From contig NZ_JABAIT010000017.1 in the NCBI RefSeq assembly GCF_012843265.1, positions 1 to 64,000 of the forward strand: a stretch of 64,000 nucleotides of DNA, given 5' to 3'. Positions 19,047-27,475 of the stretch are shown here, piece by piece. The notes under the pieces were generated by a model. That model did not search any database, had not been told where the DNA came from, and was given only the letters and a program-made list of their open reading frames with translations. This DNA is from Bacillus sp. DNRA2 (GTDB lineage Bacteria; Bacillota; Bacilli; Bacillales; Cytobacillaceae). Position 1 is the stretch's first letter. Each line of letters starts with the position of its first letter. The translations under genes were made by a program, and so were the position numbers.

Positions 19047-19233
19047 AAAAAGTATATCTGCTTGAAATTGCTAACATTAGCTAACGCAATCCTATGAAAA
19101 GCGGTAAATCCCCGTTAAAGATGTTACAACCAGCAATATCCAAAACGTTGATTTACCGCGTTTTTTGCACCTCTCGTTAACGATATTACACACTCAAAGC
19201 TCGCGGGCGGCATGATGTAATAGCCCCCTCAAA
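19047..19233. other. Element A/B junction: arm sites and attachment core 2
   Basis: Holds TGCTAAC-type arm repeats at 19069 and 19079, a long imperfect palindrome (GGTAAATCC..AACGTTGATTTACCG, about 19101-19163), and the exact 29-bp core at 19205-19233 (GGGCGGCATGATGTAATAG and onward). About 190 bp of this block are repeated at 23927-24118, so both element right ends are homologous. The core is followed by a second integrase tail, marking the left end of element B. Confidence 0.8.
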
Positions 19234-19300
19234 GCTTGATATGAATGGGTTTTGGAGTAAGATGATAGTGTAATGCTAACATTTTCTAATAAAAAGGAAA

Positions 19301-19351
19301 TTAACGGAGGCTTCTCATTAGTTCTTTGAACTTTTGGGAGGCTTCTTTTTT
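19301..19351 (-). pseudogene. Integrase 3' remnant of element B
   Basis: The minus strand reads KKEASQKFKELMRSLR and a stop, which matches the last 16 residues of the 403-residue integrase except for one change (A to K). The rest of that gene is absent. It lies at the same distance from core 2 as the intact integrase lies from core 1, proving that a second related element once sat here. Confidence 0.85.
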
Positions 19352-19469
19352 ATTGCAATGTGATGGTTTTGCTCAAACATACTGATAAATTTCTCAATTT
19401 CATAATGACTTTTATGGTATCATTACCACAAAAGTACTATATTACCATTAAAAGGAAACTCTGGTAGAA

Positions 19470-19592
19470 ATGACAAAAGATATTGCTAATAATATGGTAA
19501 ATAAAGCTGAAAAATTGGCAAGAGAAACGTTCGATAAAGCGGATGAGTATATTAATAGTGTCGGGAAAAAACTCGATAAAATATTTTGGTGA
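19470..19592 (+). pseudogene. Remnant of an LXG toxin C-terminus
   Basis: A 40-residue frame ending EYINSVGKKLDKIFW. A second copy of the same ending, DDCISNVGKKLDKIFL, occurs at 21958-22008, each time 15 nt ahead of a copy of the same membrane-protein gene. I read both as tails of lost toxin or partner genes. No good ribosome site precedes the ATG. Confidence 0.45.
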
Positions 19593-19606
19593 TGTAGGAG
19601 GTTTGT

Positions 19607-20440
19607 ATGTTAAAGAAATGTGCTGAGGAAGATTTTTATGGGATACGGTCGGTTGCATATGGCAGGCTGAATCCTCACTCGATTCCAGGATTTTTCTGGG
19701 CAACTTTCGTGATTAGTGGAGTAATCACAAGTGTGATAGCAGTGGGGATTTTAGGAAGCGGATACCCATTTCCAACCTCTTTTTGGCCTATAACCGCAAA
19801 AGTTAGTATTATTCTTTTAATAATCCAATTTTTAATTGTATTAATGTTTACAAAGGAAAAATATACCTTTCGGTTTCAAAAATAACAATCAGTCTTGTTA
19901 AGTATCATTCCATTAAAGATGTCAACAGAAGTGTATTTAGCTTTTTTAATATTTTGCATGGGCGGAACAGCACCTGATTATTTAAAAACTACAGCTATTA
20001 TTCTATATATTGGAGGACTTGTCTATTTGGTCATTTCAACCATTAGAGGAGTCCGAAGAGTTCAAAAAGGTGAACTTCGCATAGGCGGTAAAGGATTATA
20101 TGATTTTGCAAATTCAAAAGGGCATATAAGCATACCTATCGTATTCGGTGTTACGATGCTTGGAGGCTCAATATTCAAGATATTATCTTATTCAACGGTT
20201 AGCTTTGGTCCCTTGCTTCAATTGTATTTCTTACTTTTGCTAATTGTTGTCCTTCAATACGCGATTGCCTTTGCCTGGCCGGAGTTCTTCTTGTTCACAT
20301 ATTGCAAATTCAGATTTGAGTCGTTTATCATTCCCATGCCAAGGCGTCCGTTGGAAGATAAATATTCTGCCAAACACAGGAAGCCTCAGAAAAAACAGAC
20401 AGTCCTGGCGAACAGCCATAATATTCATAAGAAGAAATAA
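19607..20440 (+). pseudogene. Multi-pass membrane protein, copy 1, with premature stop
   Basis: Two fragments of 92 and 181 residues lie in one frame and together match the intact 284-residue gene at 22024. They are separated by TAA at 19883-19885, where copy 2 reads TTT (RFQKFQS). A further TAA ends the protein a few residues before copy 2. At least five hydrophobic segments and the motif EFFLFTYCKFRFESF are shared. AGGAGG precedes the ATG. I do not recognise the family. Its position in T7SS toxin debris suggests an immunity or secretion-accessory role. Confidence 0.75.
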
Positions 20441-20469
20441 AAACAAAAGAAAGCTAGGGGATGACATAA

Positions 20470-20532
20470 TTGAAAATCAAACGTTGTCCGATTATTTTTC
20501 ATAATGTGATAAGTACCTCAACAATGATGTAG
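20470..20532 (+). pseudogene. DUF5085 gene remnant, copy 1
   Basis: Starts with TTG and reads LKIKRCPIIFHNVISTST exactly like the gene at 22884, then meets TAG. About 470 bp of the gene are deleted, and a short trace (AAAATGGATTA) remains before the Imm70 gene. It confirms that element B carries a decayed duplicate of the membrane protein-DUF5085 pair. Confidence 0.7.
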
Positions 20533-20571
20533 CAAAAATAATTTTTAAAATGGATTAGAGGTGAAAGTTAA

Positions 20572-20988
20572 ATGGCAGTAGGAATATTAGTAGATTGTTT
20601 TTATTACGAATTGAGTCAAAGCGATTTTGTACATTCATTCTTCTCAACAATCTCCTATCATTTAGAAAAAGAAGGATGGGGTACAAAATATCCGTTATTG
20701 ATGAATGAGTTGTATAATGACAAACTAAACTGGAATGAAGTTTCTGTTGTAAAAGCTAATTTAATCGAAATTGAACAGGAATTATCAAAATACTTACCGG
20801 AACAAGTTATTTGGGATATAGATGATTTATCAAAAAATCCACCGTGGGGGGATAAAATTAGTTCAAAAGTAACTAATCTAGCGAATTATTTTGCAACAAA
20901 TGATGGGAAAACATTTTTTGAAGTACTACGTACAGCAATTGATGTAGCAGAAGAAGATAAATGTTATTTGAAAATTCACAGACTATAA
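20572..20988 (+). CDS. Imm70-family immunity protein
   Basis: A 138-residue soluble protein starting MAVGILVDCFYYELSQSDF, with SFFSTISYHLEKEGWGTKYP and WDIDDLSKNPPWGDKI, a pattern I recognise as immunity protein 70. Such proteins neutralise polymorphic toxin nucleases. TTAGAGGTG precedes the ATG. It is followed by a terminator at 21001. No intact toxin lies next to it; the upstream region is deleted DUF5085 DNA, so this is an orphan immunity gene. Confidence 0.75.
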   Translation: MAVGILVDCFYYELSQSDFVHSFFSTISYHLEKEGWGTKYPLLMNELYNDKLNWNEVSVVKANLIEIEQELSKYLPEQVIWDIDDLSKNPPWGDKISSKVTNLANYFATNDGKTFFEVLRTAIDVAEEDKCYLKIHRL

Positions 20989-21000
20989 TTTTTCTTAACC

Positions 21001-21026
21001 ATGGGACGCTTTCCCATAGTTTTTTA
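21001..21026 (+). terminator. Terminator after the Imm70 gene
   Basis: ATGGGA (21001-21006) pairs with TCCCAT (21012-21017), followed by AGTTTTTT. It is 13 bp past the Imm70 stop. Confidence 0.75.
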
Positions 21027-21029
21027 CAT

Positions 21030-21215
21030 AAAATTCCTTTGGATCAAGTTGGTACTAATAATGTGGAAAACTTATATCTAATAAAAAACCATCCCTATCA
21101 CAAGGTTATTACTAATGAGCAAAATTCATTAACAAAGAGTATGAAACCAGGGGAAAGTAAGATAGTGGAGTTTCCTATTCCAGAAGGAGACATTTATCTT
21201 CTTAACAAGGAATAA
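21030..21215 (+). pseudogene. C-terminal remnant of a toxin-like gene
   Basis: A frame reading IPLDQVGTNNVENLYLIKN and ending EGDIYLLNKE. It opens only inside the Imm70 gene tail and terminator, so its true 5' part is missing. It is followed 25 nt later by an SMI1/KNR4-type immunity gene, which suggests that it was the end of the matching toxin. No catalytic motif can be named. Confidence 0.45.
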
Positions 21216-21240
21216 ATAATATTCAGAGGGTGATTATTAT

Positions 21241-21668
21241 ATGTGGAGAGAGCAAATTAGTCAGATTTCCAAAATAAGAGAGAAGCGAAATCGAAAACTC
21301 AATATACCTACCAATGAAACTGAATTATCAAGATTTCGCAAATCTCTAGTAGAAAAATTTGGTGAAGATGTACTGCCACAGCAATACTATGAATTTATAA
21401 AAATAGTTAATGGAATTGAATTTAATGGACTTGAAATTTATGGGATTGACCAAGAATTTTTGGATTCCAAGCCAATAAATCAAGTGGATAGTTTTTTGAT
21501 GCCAATGAAACAGGGGTGTCAATTATAGATGAAGATGATCTAATTTTTTTTGGAGATTCAGATATAGCTTGGTATTGTTACAATGTTACTAAACAAAATT
21601 TTGTTGAGCTAGATAAGCCTTCAGGTGAGCATATGGTAACTTTTTGCGATTTTGATACTATGCTCTAA
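21241..21668 (+). pseudogene. SMI1/KNR4-type (YrhA-like) immunity gene, frameshifted
   Basis: Frame one (MWREQISQISKIREKRNRKL..) gives 95 residues up to 21528. The other frame then continues ETGVSIIDEDDLIFFGDSD to a stop at 21666-21668, giving about 142 residues in all, normal for this immunity superfamily. One T appears to be missing from the T6 run at 21492-21497. The N-terminal part has the typical DVLPQQYYEFIKIVNGIEFNG stretch. AGAGGGTG precedes the ATG. Confidence 0.65.
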
Positions 21669-21957
21669 TCTGCTTTCTCTGCAGCACTTACATAAATGTA
21701 CAATCCGACGAACAAAATCAATGCTTAAAGGGTGAAATTTGTAAGTCAATTACATTAGATAACTAACTTTAAAGCACTTGAAAGCCTTTAGGTAACAGGT
21801 GTTTTTTGTTTTTAATTACTTGTAATCAAAGAAGAGAAAAGTTCATCATTGTACAAAATACTTGGTGATATTTTGCTTGGAATCTTCAAAAGCAGCAGAT
21901 AAAAATGGAATTGAATACTTGAGAGATAGTGATACAGTAAGGACGGCATTGCCCTGA
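21669..21957. other. Decayed spacer in element B
   Basis: No gene. A weak terminator-like hairpin is at 21775-21807 (CACTTG / CAGGTG plus T6). The rest reads as fragments with stops in all frames, leading into the toxin-tail remnant at 21958-22008. Confidence 0.5.
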
Positions 21958-22008
21958 GATGATTGTATTAGTAATGTTGGGAAGAAACTGGATAAGATCT
22001 TTTTGTAG
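21958..22008 (+). pseudogene. Second toxin-tail remnant
   Basis: A 16-codon frame after a TGA reads DDCISNVGKKLDKIFL and stops. It matches the ending of the remnant at 19470 and, like it, lies 15 nt before the membrane-protein gene, showing that the whole block was duplicated. Confidence 0.5.
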
Positions 22009-22023
22009 ATTTAGGAGGTTTGT

Positions 22024-22878
22024 ATGTTAAAAGATTGTGTTGAAGAGGATTTTTATGAGATAAAGATGGTTACATGTGGTCGATTAAAACCCAACTCGAT
22101 TCCTGGATTCTTTTGGGCGACATTTATATTTAGCGGTTTATATACGGCTGTCATGAGCTTTGGGACGGGGTATAGCAGTTACGTTACAAATCCTATATGG
22201 CCTATAATTGTCAAAATTAGTACAGCATTGTTAGTCATTCAATTAATTGTTGCGATTGTTTTTACAAAGGAAGAAATTAGCTATAGATTTCAGAAATTTC
22301 AAAGTATACTGTTAACCGTTATTTCATTAAAGTTTTCCTTAGAAGGTTATGTGCTTTTTTATCAATTTTGTGAAGATAGACAAGCACCTAGTTATTTAAC
22401 TTCAATTACAACTCTCTTAGTAATAGGGGGAATTATATATTTAGTATATTCAACAATTAGAGGTATTAAGCGGGTAAAAAGGGGAGAGTTTCGCAAAGGC
22501 GGCAAGGGATTGTACAATTTTGCACAATCAAAAGGGCAAATCAGTTTACCGATCATCTTTGGTGTGACGATGATAGCAGGTACAATTATCAGATCATTGT
22601 CCGATCCATCAGTTCTTTTTGGACCCTTAATTCAATTATATTTTTTTCTATTCCTTTTCGTTGTTCTGCAATACGCGATTGCCTTTGCATGGCCGGAATT
22701 TTTCTTGTTCACCTATTGCAAGTTTAGATTTGAGTCGTTTATCATTCCCATGCCAAAGCGTCCGTTAGAAGATAAATATACTGCCAAACGAAGGAAGCCT
22801 CAGAAAAAACAGACAGTCCTGGTGAACAGCCATAATAATCATAAGAAGAAACAAAAACAAAAGAAAGCTAGGGGATGA
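22024..22878 (+). CDS. Multi-pass membrane protein, intact copy 2
   Basis: A 284-residue protein with about six hydrophobic segments (near 26-46, 58-78, 92-110, 122-142, 172-192, 200-222) and a basic tail (KKKQKQKKARG). AGGAGG lies 5 nt before the ATG. It is the intact duplicate of the broken gene at 19607, with the motif EFFLFTYCKFRFESF conserved. It overlaps no gene and is followed 5 nt later by the DUF5085 gene. The family is not recognised; T7SS-toxin neighbourhood membership is inferred from context. Confidence 0.7.
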   Translation: MLKDCVEEDFYEIKMVTCGRLKPNSIPGFFWATFIFSGLYTAVMSFGTGYSSYVTNPIWPIIVKISTALLVIQLIVAIVFTKEEISYRFQKFQSILLTVISLKFSLEGYVLFYQFCEDRQAPSYLTSITTLLVIGGIIYLVYSTIRGIKRVKRGEFRKGGKGLYNFAQSKGQISLPIIFGVTMIAGTIIRSLSDPSVLFGPLIQLYFFLFLFVVLQYAIAFAWPEFFLFTYCKFRFESFIIPMPKRPLEDKYTAKRRKPQKKQTVLVNSHNNHKKKQKQKKARG

Positions 22879-22883
22879 CATAA

Positions 22884-23420
22884 TTGAAAATAAAACGTTG
22901 TCCGATTATTTTTCATAATGTGATAAGTACCTCAACAAGATGCAAGACAAATGAATGGTATATTACGGCTAGAGAGTTCAGAAATGCCATTATTAAAAAT
23001 GGATTATACAGCACCGGTCCGATTATTTATAAAGTCTCTCATTTTGACGAGCCTTTGAATGAAGCAGATTACACATTTTATATACCGATCAATACTCCTT
23101 TAGAAATGGAAGATAACGATAAATATTGTTTTTATGAATTGTGGAAATTTGATGATGGTTTAGCGTTTAGACATGCGGATTTAGACGATGACTTGGAAGT
23201 GTCTTATGAATTACTTCAGGCTGCTGCCAAAGCAAATAAATTAGAATTAGAGGAATCATTTTATCATATTTACTTAGATGTGTATGGGGAAGGAATCATT
23301 GATATTTACGCTCCCATCGTAAAGGCGAAGATTGGAAGCGAGACCGGGGGATACTTTGGTGAAGAGGTTGGTTTTGGTGGATTTATCAAATTTGAAAAAC
23401 CAAAGGAGGAGGGAAAATGA
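22884..23420 (+). CDS. DUF5085-family protein
   Basis: A 178-residue soluble protein starting with TTG (LKIKRCPIIFHNVI), overlapping the ribosome-site region of the preceding gene end. The block FRHADLDDDLEVSYELLQAA and LEESFYHIYLDVYGEGIIDI is the DUF5085 signature, a GyrI-like fold found in Bacillus LXG-toxin operons. It probably acts as an accessory or chaperone of T7SS toxin export. Its copy 1 is deleted (20470). The next small gene starts at 23422, one base past its stop. Confidence 0.75.
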   Translation: MKIKRCPIIFHNVISTSTRCKTNEWYITAREFRNAIIKNGLYSTGPIIYKVSHFDEPLNEADYTFYIPINTPLEMEDNDKYCFYELWKFDDGLAFRHADLDDDLEVSYELLQAAAKANKLELEESFYHIYLDVYGEGIIDIYAPIVKAKIGSETGGYFGEEVGFGGFIKFEKPKEEGK

Positions 23421-23421
23421 T

Positions 23422-23613
23422 ATGCAGGCGTTTAAAGTTGGAAAATTTGTTACATACATTGCAATAATTATTCTTCTAATAGTTGCTTTTATATCTCCTT
23501 ATAGTTTATCCAAGAAAGTCTACTTTATTTTTTGTATTTTAATTCTTGGCGTAATTTCATTGGGGGTAAATAAAATATTAGAACGAGCGCACGGTAAATT
23601 CTTCAAAAGTTAA
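23422..23613 (+). CDS. Small two-segment membrane protein
   Basis: A 63-residue protein, MQAFKVGKFVTYIAIIILLI and onward, with two hydrophobic segments (about 8-27 and 32-50) and a basic C-terminus. AAAGGAGGAGGG lies just upstream, inside the end of the DUF5085 gene, so the start is 23422 rather than the upstream ATG at 23332. It is probably part of the same operon. The role is unknown. Confidence 0.65.
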   Translation: MQAFKVGKFVTYIAIIILLIVAFISPYSLSKKVYFIFCILILGVISLGVNKILERAHGKFFKS

Positions 23614-23856
23614 AATCACATATGTTATAGGGATACCGATTGAAGATGTGAAAATTACTGAGAAACGTAAAGATATTCAATATTGAAACAAGTAACCACG
23701 GGGATGGTTGTCTGTTTACTTGATTATTTCCAAGTTATAAATCAGCTAACTCCAATTGATTCATAAGAGTTCGCTATTGATATGTGAATAGAACTTCGTT
23801 GATTGGACAATTGCTTTTGAATCTTGAATGGACTAATCCCTTCAAGGTTTTTATAT

Positions 23857-23925
23857 GTGCGCCCGGCATGCCTTTAACTTGGTGGTGAAAGTCCACTACA
23901 GGCTTGGTATGTGGAGTGTGCGATC
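23857..23925 (+). mobile_element. Group II intron 5'-end remnant
   Basis: Begins GTGCGCCCGGCATG and continues CTTGGTGGTGAAAGTCC, then ACTACAGGCTTGG, the conserved 5' start of Bacillus group II introns. It stops after about 70 bp, where the element B right-end block begins. No ORF or 3' end follows. The matching 3' end type is at the window start, but the two are 23 kb apart and may be unrelated copies. Confidence 0.6.
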
Positions 23926-23926
23926 A

Positions 23927-24118
23927 ACGGTAAAAAGTCTATCTGCTTGAAATTGCTAACATTTTGCTAACGCAATCCCATAAAAAACGGTAAATCCTCA
24001 TTAAAGATATTACAGCCAACAATATCCAAAACGTTGATTTACCGCAATTTTTGTACTCAATGTTAACAATATTACACTCTAAAAAACTACGGGCGGCATA
24101 TGTAATAGCCCCCTCAAA
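23927..24118. other. Element B/C junction: arm sites and attachment core 3
   Basis: Repeats the block at 19047-19233: TGCTAAC at 23954 and 23965 (11 bp apart), the GGTAAATCC..GGTT-type palindrome, and the core GGGCGGCATATGTAATAG at 24091, which lacks one base of the groEL-end sequence. It is followed by left-end sequence with TGCTAAC at 24160 and an integrase tail. The missing base suggests an older, decayed site. Confidence 0.8.
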
Positions 24119-24176
24119 CACTTGATATGAGTGGGTTATTAAGAAAGATGAAAGTGTAATGCTAACATAGTGGAAA

Positions 24177-24350
24177 TTAATGGAGGCTTTTCATGAGTTC
24201 AGCGAACTTTTGAGAGGCTTCTTTTTTCATTTCTTGGGTTACGTGGAGATACACATTTTTCGTGATTCGATCATCAGAATGGCCTAGTCGGTCCATCATT
24301 TGTTCTAGTGAGTCCCTATCCTCTGCAAGAAGCGATGTATGAGAGTGCTT
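24177..24350 (-). pseudogene. Integrase 3' fragment of element C
   Basis: The minus strand reads HSHTSLLAEDRDSLEQMMDR and continues LGHSDDRITKNVYLHVTQEM to a stop, nearly identical to the last 56 residues of the intact integrase, including the catalytic His and Tyr. The upstream 350 residues are missing. Homology ends near 24350, just before an inverted repeat at 24361-24384. It is the outermost and most truncated of three integrase copies. Confidence 0.9.
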
Positions 24351-24360
24351 TATAAGCGGA

Positions 24361-24384
24361 TTCCATAATTGCCCAATTATGGAA
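24361..24384. repeat. Perfect inverted repeat at the element array edge
   Basis: TTCCATAATTG (24361-24371) and CAATTATGGAA (24374-24384) are separated by CC. It lies about 10 bp from where integrase homology stops and about 210 bp before the MFS gene. It may be an operator or a rearrangement scar; nothing in the sequence decides. Confidence 0.6.
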
Positions 24385-24592
24385 TTATTACATTTCAATA
24401 AACGGTCATTTTTTACCTCTTTAGATTGTTGCTTTACTAAATCATTATTCGCTATATTTAGAAATGATCACCTCTTCTTATTGGTATTGTTTTTGCGGGC
24501 ATTAACCTATACCAAGAGAAAAGGTGTTTTTGTTTGCTGACGCTTTGTATCCAATAACGGATTTTTTTGCTTATCTTCAAGGAGGAACTCTA

Positions 24593-25888
24593 ATGAATCA
24601 ATATACAAGTAAAGAGATTCCAAAGGCTAGATGGTATTATCTATTACCAGTTTTTTTTCTAGTTAATTTCTTTGGCTTTATGGACCGTCAAGTAATTTCT
24701 TTTGCATTACCAGGTGGAATGATCTGTGATCTCGGACTAACCGCTAGCATTGCTGGTCTTGCAGCAGGTATTTTTGCTGCAGGCGCTTTATTTTTACAAG
24801 TAACAGCAGGACAATTGGCTGCAAAAGGAAAAGTGAAGAGTTTTGTCACTTTTTCAATCATCGCTTGGAGTATATGCTCACTGTTAACTGGTTTTGTCCA
24901 AAATGCGTGGCAACTACTTACTGTTAGGTTTTTCCTTGGGGTATTTGAGGGTGCTTTATCTCCTGCTGTTGTTACACTAATAACATTTTGGTTTCCTGAT
25001 AAGAACGGTGAAAGAGCAAAAGCTACCTCTATCTTTTTTACCGCAGTGTCTGTAGCCGGCATCTGTACCGGACCTCTTTCAGGAACGATTATAGAATATA
25101 CGAACTGGCGCTTTTTGTTTATCATATTAGGTGTTTTGGGGCTGCTGACAGCTATTTTGTGGATAATTTTTGTTGCTGAGCGCCCGGATACAGCTAAGTG
25201 GCTTAGCAAAGAGGAAAGAGATTATATTGTAACCTCACTTAACGAAGAACGAGAATTTGTTAAACAAAAGAGCGGCGTTGATGATGAAGGTGTTAAATTA
25301 CCTCTAAGAATGCTATTAAGAAACAAATACATTTGGATTTTGTGTATTATTGGATTTTCTGTTAATTTTGGACAGTTCGGTTTCAGTATGTGGATGCCGG
25401 TGATGATTCAAAATCTTGGAATTGACAATATGGCTGTTATTGGCTGGATTGCTGTTTTACCGAGTATCGTCATTCTTCTTGGATTATGGATTTGGACTTT
25501 CATCTCAACTAAAGTAAAGGATCGAAGACTTACAACGGGTGTTCCAATACTATTACTTGGTTTCTTTTTAGTCTTGGGTACTTTTATATCTGGTAATTTA
25601 ATTTTAGGTATTACCATGATGTGTTTAACATCATTTTTCATGCTAGGACATATGCCAAGTTACTATACCCTTCCTTCTTTATTATTTATTCAGGAACAAG
25701 ATGGACCAGCTCGGGGGGTAATAGGAACCGCAATGGGTCTAGGTGCGTTTATTGGACCTTATGTTGTAGGCAATTTGATGTCAGTTGCAGGATCGACAAC
25801 AGCAGGGATGTATTTTTTAGGAGGAGTATTAACCGTTGGGTTTTTAGCATCATTATTACTTCCCAAAAATATTGGAGCAATTGAATAA
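24593..25888 (+). CDS. MFS transporter, anion:cation symporter type
   Basis: A 431-residue, 12-segment major facilitator. MDRQVISFALPG in the first helix and the loop GQLAAKGKVK between helices 2 and 3 are typical of the ACS family (hexuronate, phthalate and other organic acid carriers). The start is the ATG at 24593, with AAGGAGG 8 nt upstream; a longer TTG-initiated reading from 24524 is unlikely. It is convergent with the PucR-type regulator gene. The substrate is unknown, but an organic anion for the nearby reductase or oxidases is plausible. Confidence 0.9.
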   Translation: MNQYTSKEIPKARWYYLLPVFFLVNFFGFMDRQVISFALPGGMICDLGLTASIAGLAAGIFAAGALFLQVTAGQLAAKGKVKSFVTFSIIAWSICSLLTGFVQNAWQLLTVRFFLGVFEGALSPAVVTLITFWFPDKNGERAKATSIFFTAVSVAGICTGPLSGTIIEYTNWRFLFIILGVLGLLTAILWIIFVAERPDTAKWLSKEERDYIVTSLNEEREFVKQKSGVDDEGVKLPLRMLLRNKYIWILCIIGFSVNFGQFGFSMWMPVMIQNLGIDNMAVIGWIAVLPSIVILLGLWIWTFISTKVKDRRLTTGVPILLLGFFLVLGTFISGNLILGITMMCLTSFFMLGHMPSYYTLPSLLFIQEQDGPARGVIGTAMGLGAFIGPYVVGNLMSVAGSTTAGMYFLGGVLTVGFLASLLLPKNIGAIE

Positions 25889-25904
25889 TGATGAAAAAAA
25901 CAAA

Positions 25905-25926
25905 TACCCCTCTACCTGATGGGGTA
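25905..25926 (-). terminator. Terminator of the PucR-type gene
   Basis: TACCCC (minus reading, complement of 25921-25926) pairs with GGGGTA (25905-25910), followed on the minus strand by TTTGTTTTTTT. It lies in the 42-bp gap between two convergent genes, 5 bp past the regulator stop. Confidence 0.75.
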
Positions 25927-25930
25927 AAAA

Positions 25931-27475
25931 TTAAAACATCTCCAAATTCAAATAATTAAGAATCTCAAAGGAAAGCTGTAGATGCAATAATGAGTGATAA
26001 TCTTTAAGGTTAATATCTAAAATTTCCTCTATTTTCCTTAATCTGTACAGTAAAGAACTGCGTTGCAAATGGAGTTCTTTGGCAGTTGTTGTCTGACATT
26101 TTCCATTTTTTAAATATAACATTAAGGTCCTTGAAAGTTCCGGATCTTCTTCAATTAATTTCAAAAGCGCAGGATGGCAAAGGCTTTTTATATCCTCCTG
26201 ATTTGCACATAAATCAATTAAGTGGTAAAACTGCAAATCTAAATACCGGAAAATATGCCCCTTCATATTAATTCTTTGCCCTAACTCTGCAGCTTTTTTA
26301 GCTTCGATATATTTTCTTCTGATGTCTGAAAGATTAGAAAAGTCTCTGCTTATCCCTGCAAACATATTTCTAACGGATAACAATTCGGTCAATTTTGAAA
26401 GCACATCCTGTGCAAATGTACTATCTGAGGAAGATTCAAAAATCATGACAATGTTCCGTTCATACATGATACAAAAATTACACTTAACATTATGCAAGAT
26501 CTTTGCTTTTAAATAAGTTAATTCACAATTCCGTTCAGAAACAGGTGTACTAACAACAACCAAAAAGTATTGATTGCTCATAGAATAATTAAGATAACTG
26601 GAAATTTTCTCAATTTCTTTTTGAGACAGACTTTTACCGCTTAGCAGGTCAGTAAAAAGGTACTCATACTTCATACTATCATTTAGAAATAACATTTCAT
26701 TTTTTTGCAATTCCAGTGTTATGATTCTTGAAAAAAAGACAATTAAATCGGATGTTGCATTCGTGAAAAGATTATCAACTTCATAGACAGTAACCATAGC
26801 AACTTTTTTATTTTGAAACTTTAAATTATGTGAAATCATAGGACATGTATAACTTCCAGAAAATAAAACGGGTTGATCATTCTCGTTCATTTTAGAAATA
26901 TAATTCTTCATGTCAGCATAGAACCCATCTGAATTCATAATGTATCCATTGACGATCGTTTTATCATCAATTCTTCTCCGCAGTTCAACATTTTTAGAAT
27001 CGAAACTGGTCATTGCAAGTATTTTAAAGTTCCAGTCATTTATCCTTATAGGATTGCTGAATATGGTTGAAATTTTATCAACTAAAGCTTGTAATCCTTT
27101 ACTTTCTTCTACAATTTCTAACAATTCTTCCCAAATACCAGAATAATAACTGAATATATCCTGAAGCAAATCGGCTAACTCAATAGTATCTATAAAGGTT
27201 TCAATCAAGATTACTTCTGAAGTCTCAAACAGTTTATGATCAATGTCAAAATTCCCATCTTTTATACAAACGATTTTTTTAGGGATAACGCCTTTATAAC
27301 CTGACATCAAATAAGATAGGTTCGTAATATAGAGAACATCAGAGTTAATTGACCGGTGGCTATTTTTAAGAAATCTTATACTAGAAATATGTTTTGCTTC
27401 AGAAACCACTCCTGGATAATAGGAAAATTTTATATCCGTTATTCTTTCTAATAACATCGGAATTGTTATCTTCAT
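25931..27475 (-). CDS. PucR-family transcriptional regulator
   Basis: A 514-residue regulator with an N-terminal PucR-like region (about 1-120), a central GGDEF-like/CdaR sensor region (about 270-390), and a C-terminal HTH_30 domain with the hallmark TTAKELHLQRSSLLYRLRKI (near 472-491). Members of this family activate purine, sugar-acid or amine catabolic genes in response to substrate. AGGAGGTG precedes the ATG on the minus strand. It lies between the MFS gene and the cytochrome/reductase genes and is the best candidate to control one or both. The effector is unknown. Confidence 0.9.
   Translation of the reverse strand: MKITIPMLLERITDIKFSYYPGVVSEAKHISSIRFLKNSHRSINSDVLYITNLSYLMSGYKGVIPKKIVCIKDGNFDIDHKLFETSEVILIETFIDTIELADLLQDIFSYYSGIWEELLEIVEESKGLQALVDKISTIFSNPIRINDWNFKILAMTSFDSKNVELRRRIDDKTIVNGYIMNSDGFYADMKNYISKMNENDQPVLFSGSYTCPMISHNLKFQNKKVAMVTVYEVDNLFTNATSDLIVFFSRIITLELQKNEMLFLNDSMKYEYLFTDLLSGKSLSQKEIEKISSYLNYSMSNQYFLVVVSTPVSERNCELTYLKAKILHNVKCNFCIMYERNIVMIFESSSDSTFAQDVLSKLTELLSVRNMFAGISRDFSNLSDIRRKYIEAKKAAELGQRINMKGHIFRYLDLQFYHLIDLCANQEDIKSLCHPALLKLIEEDPELSRTLMLYLKNGKCQTTTAKELHLQRSSLLYRLRKIEEILDINLKDYHSLLHLQLSFEILNYLNLEMF

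Noticed and set aside
20961-21029. Start of the 21030-21215 frame as a true gene start at 20961
   Set aside because: The first part overlaps the Imm70 gene end and its terminator in another frame, so only the later part is a plausible remnant.
3486-24398. Elements A and B as a conjugative element or prophage
   Set aside because: No relaxase, conjugation ATPase, replication, excisionase, capsid or tail gene was seen, so they are described only as integrative elements or genomic islands.
24524-24592. Longer MFS reading from TTG at 24524
   Set aside because: The ATG at 24593 has AAGGAGG at good distance and gives a normal ACS-family N-terminus.
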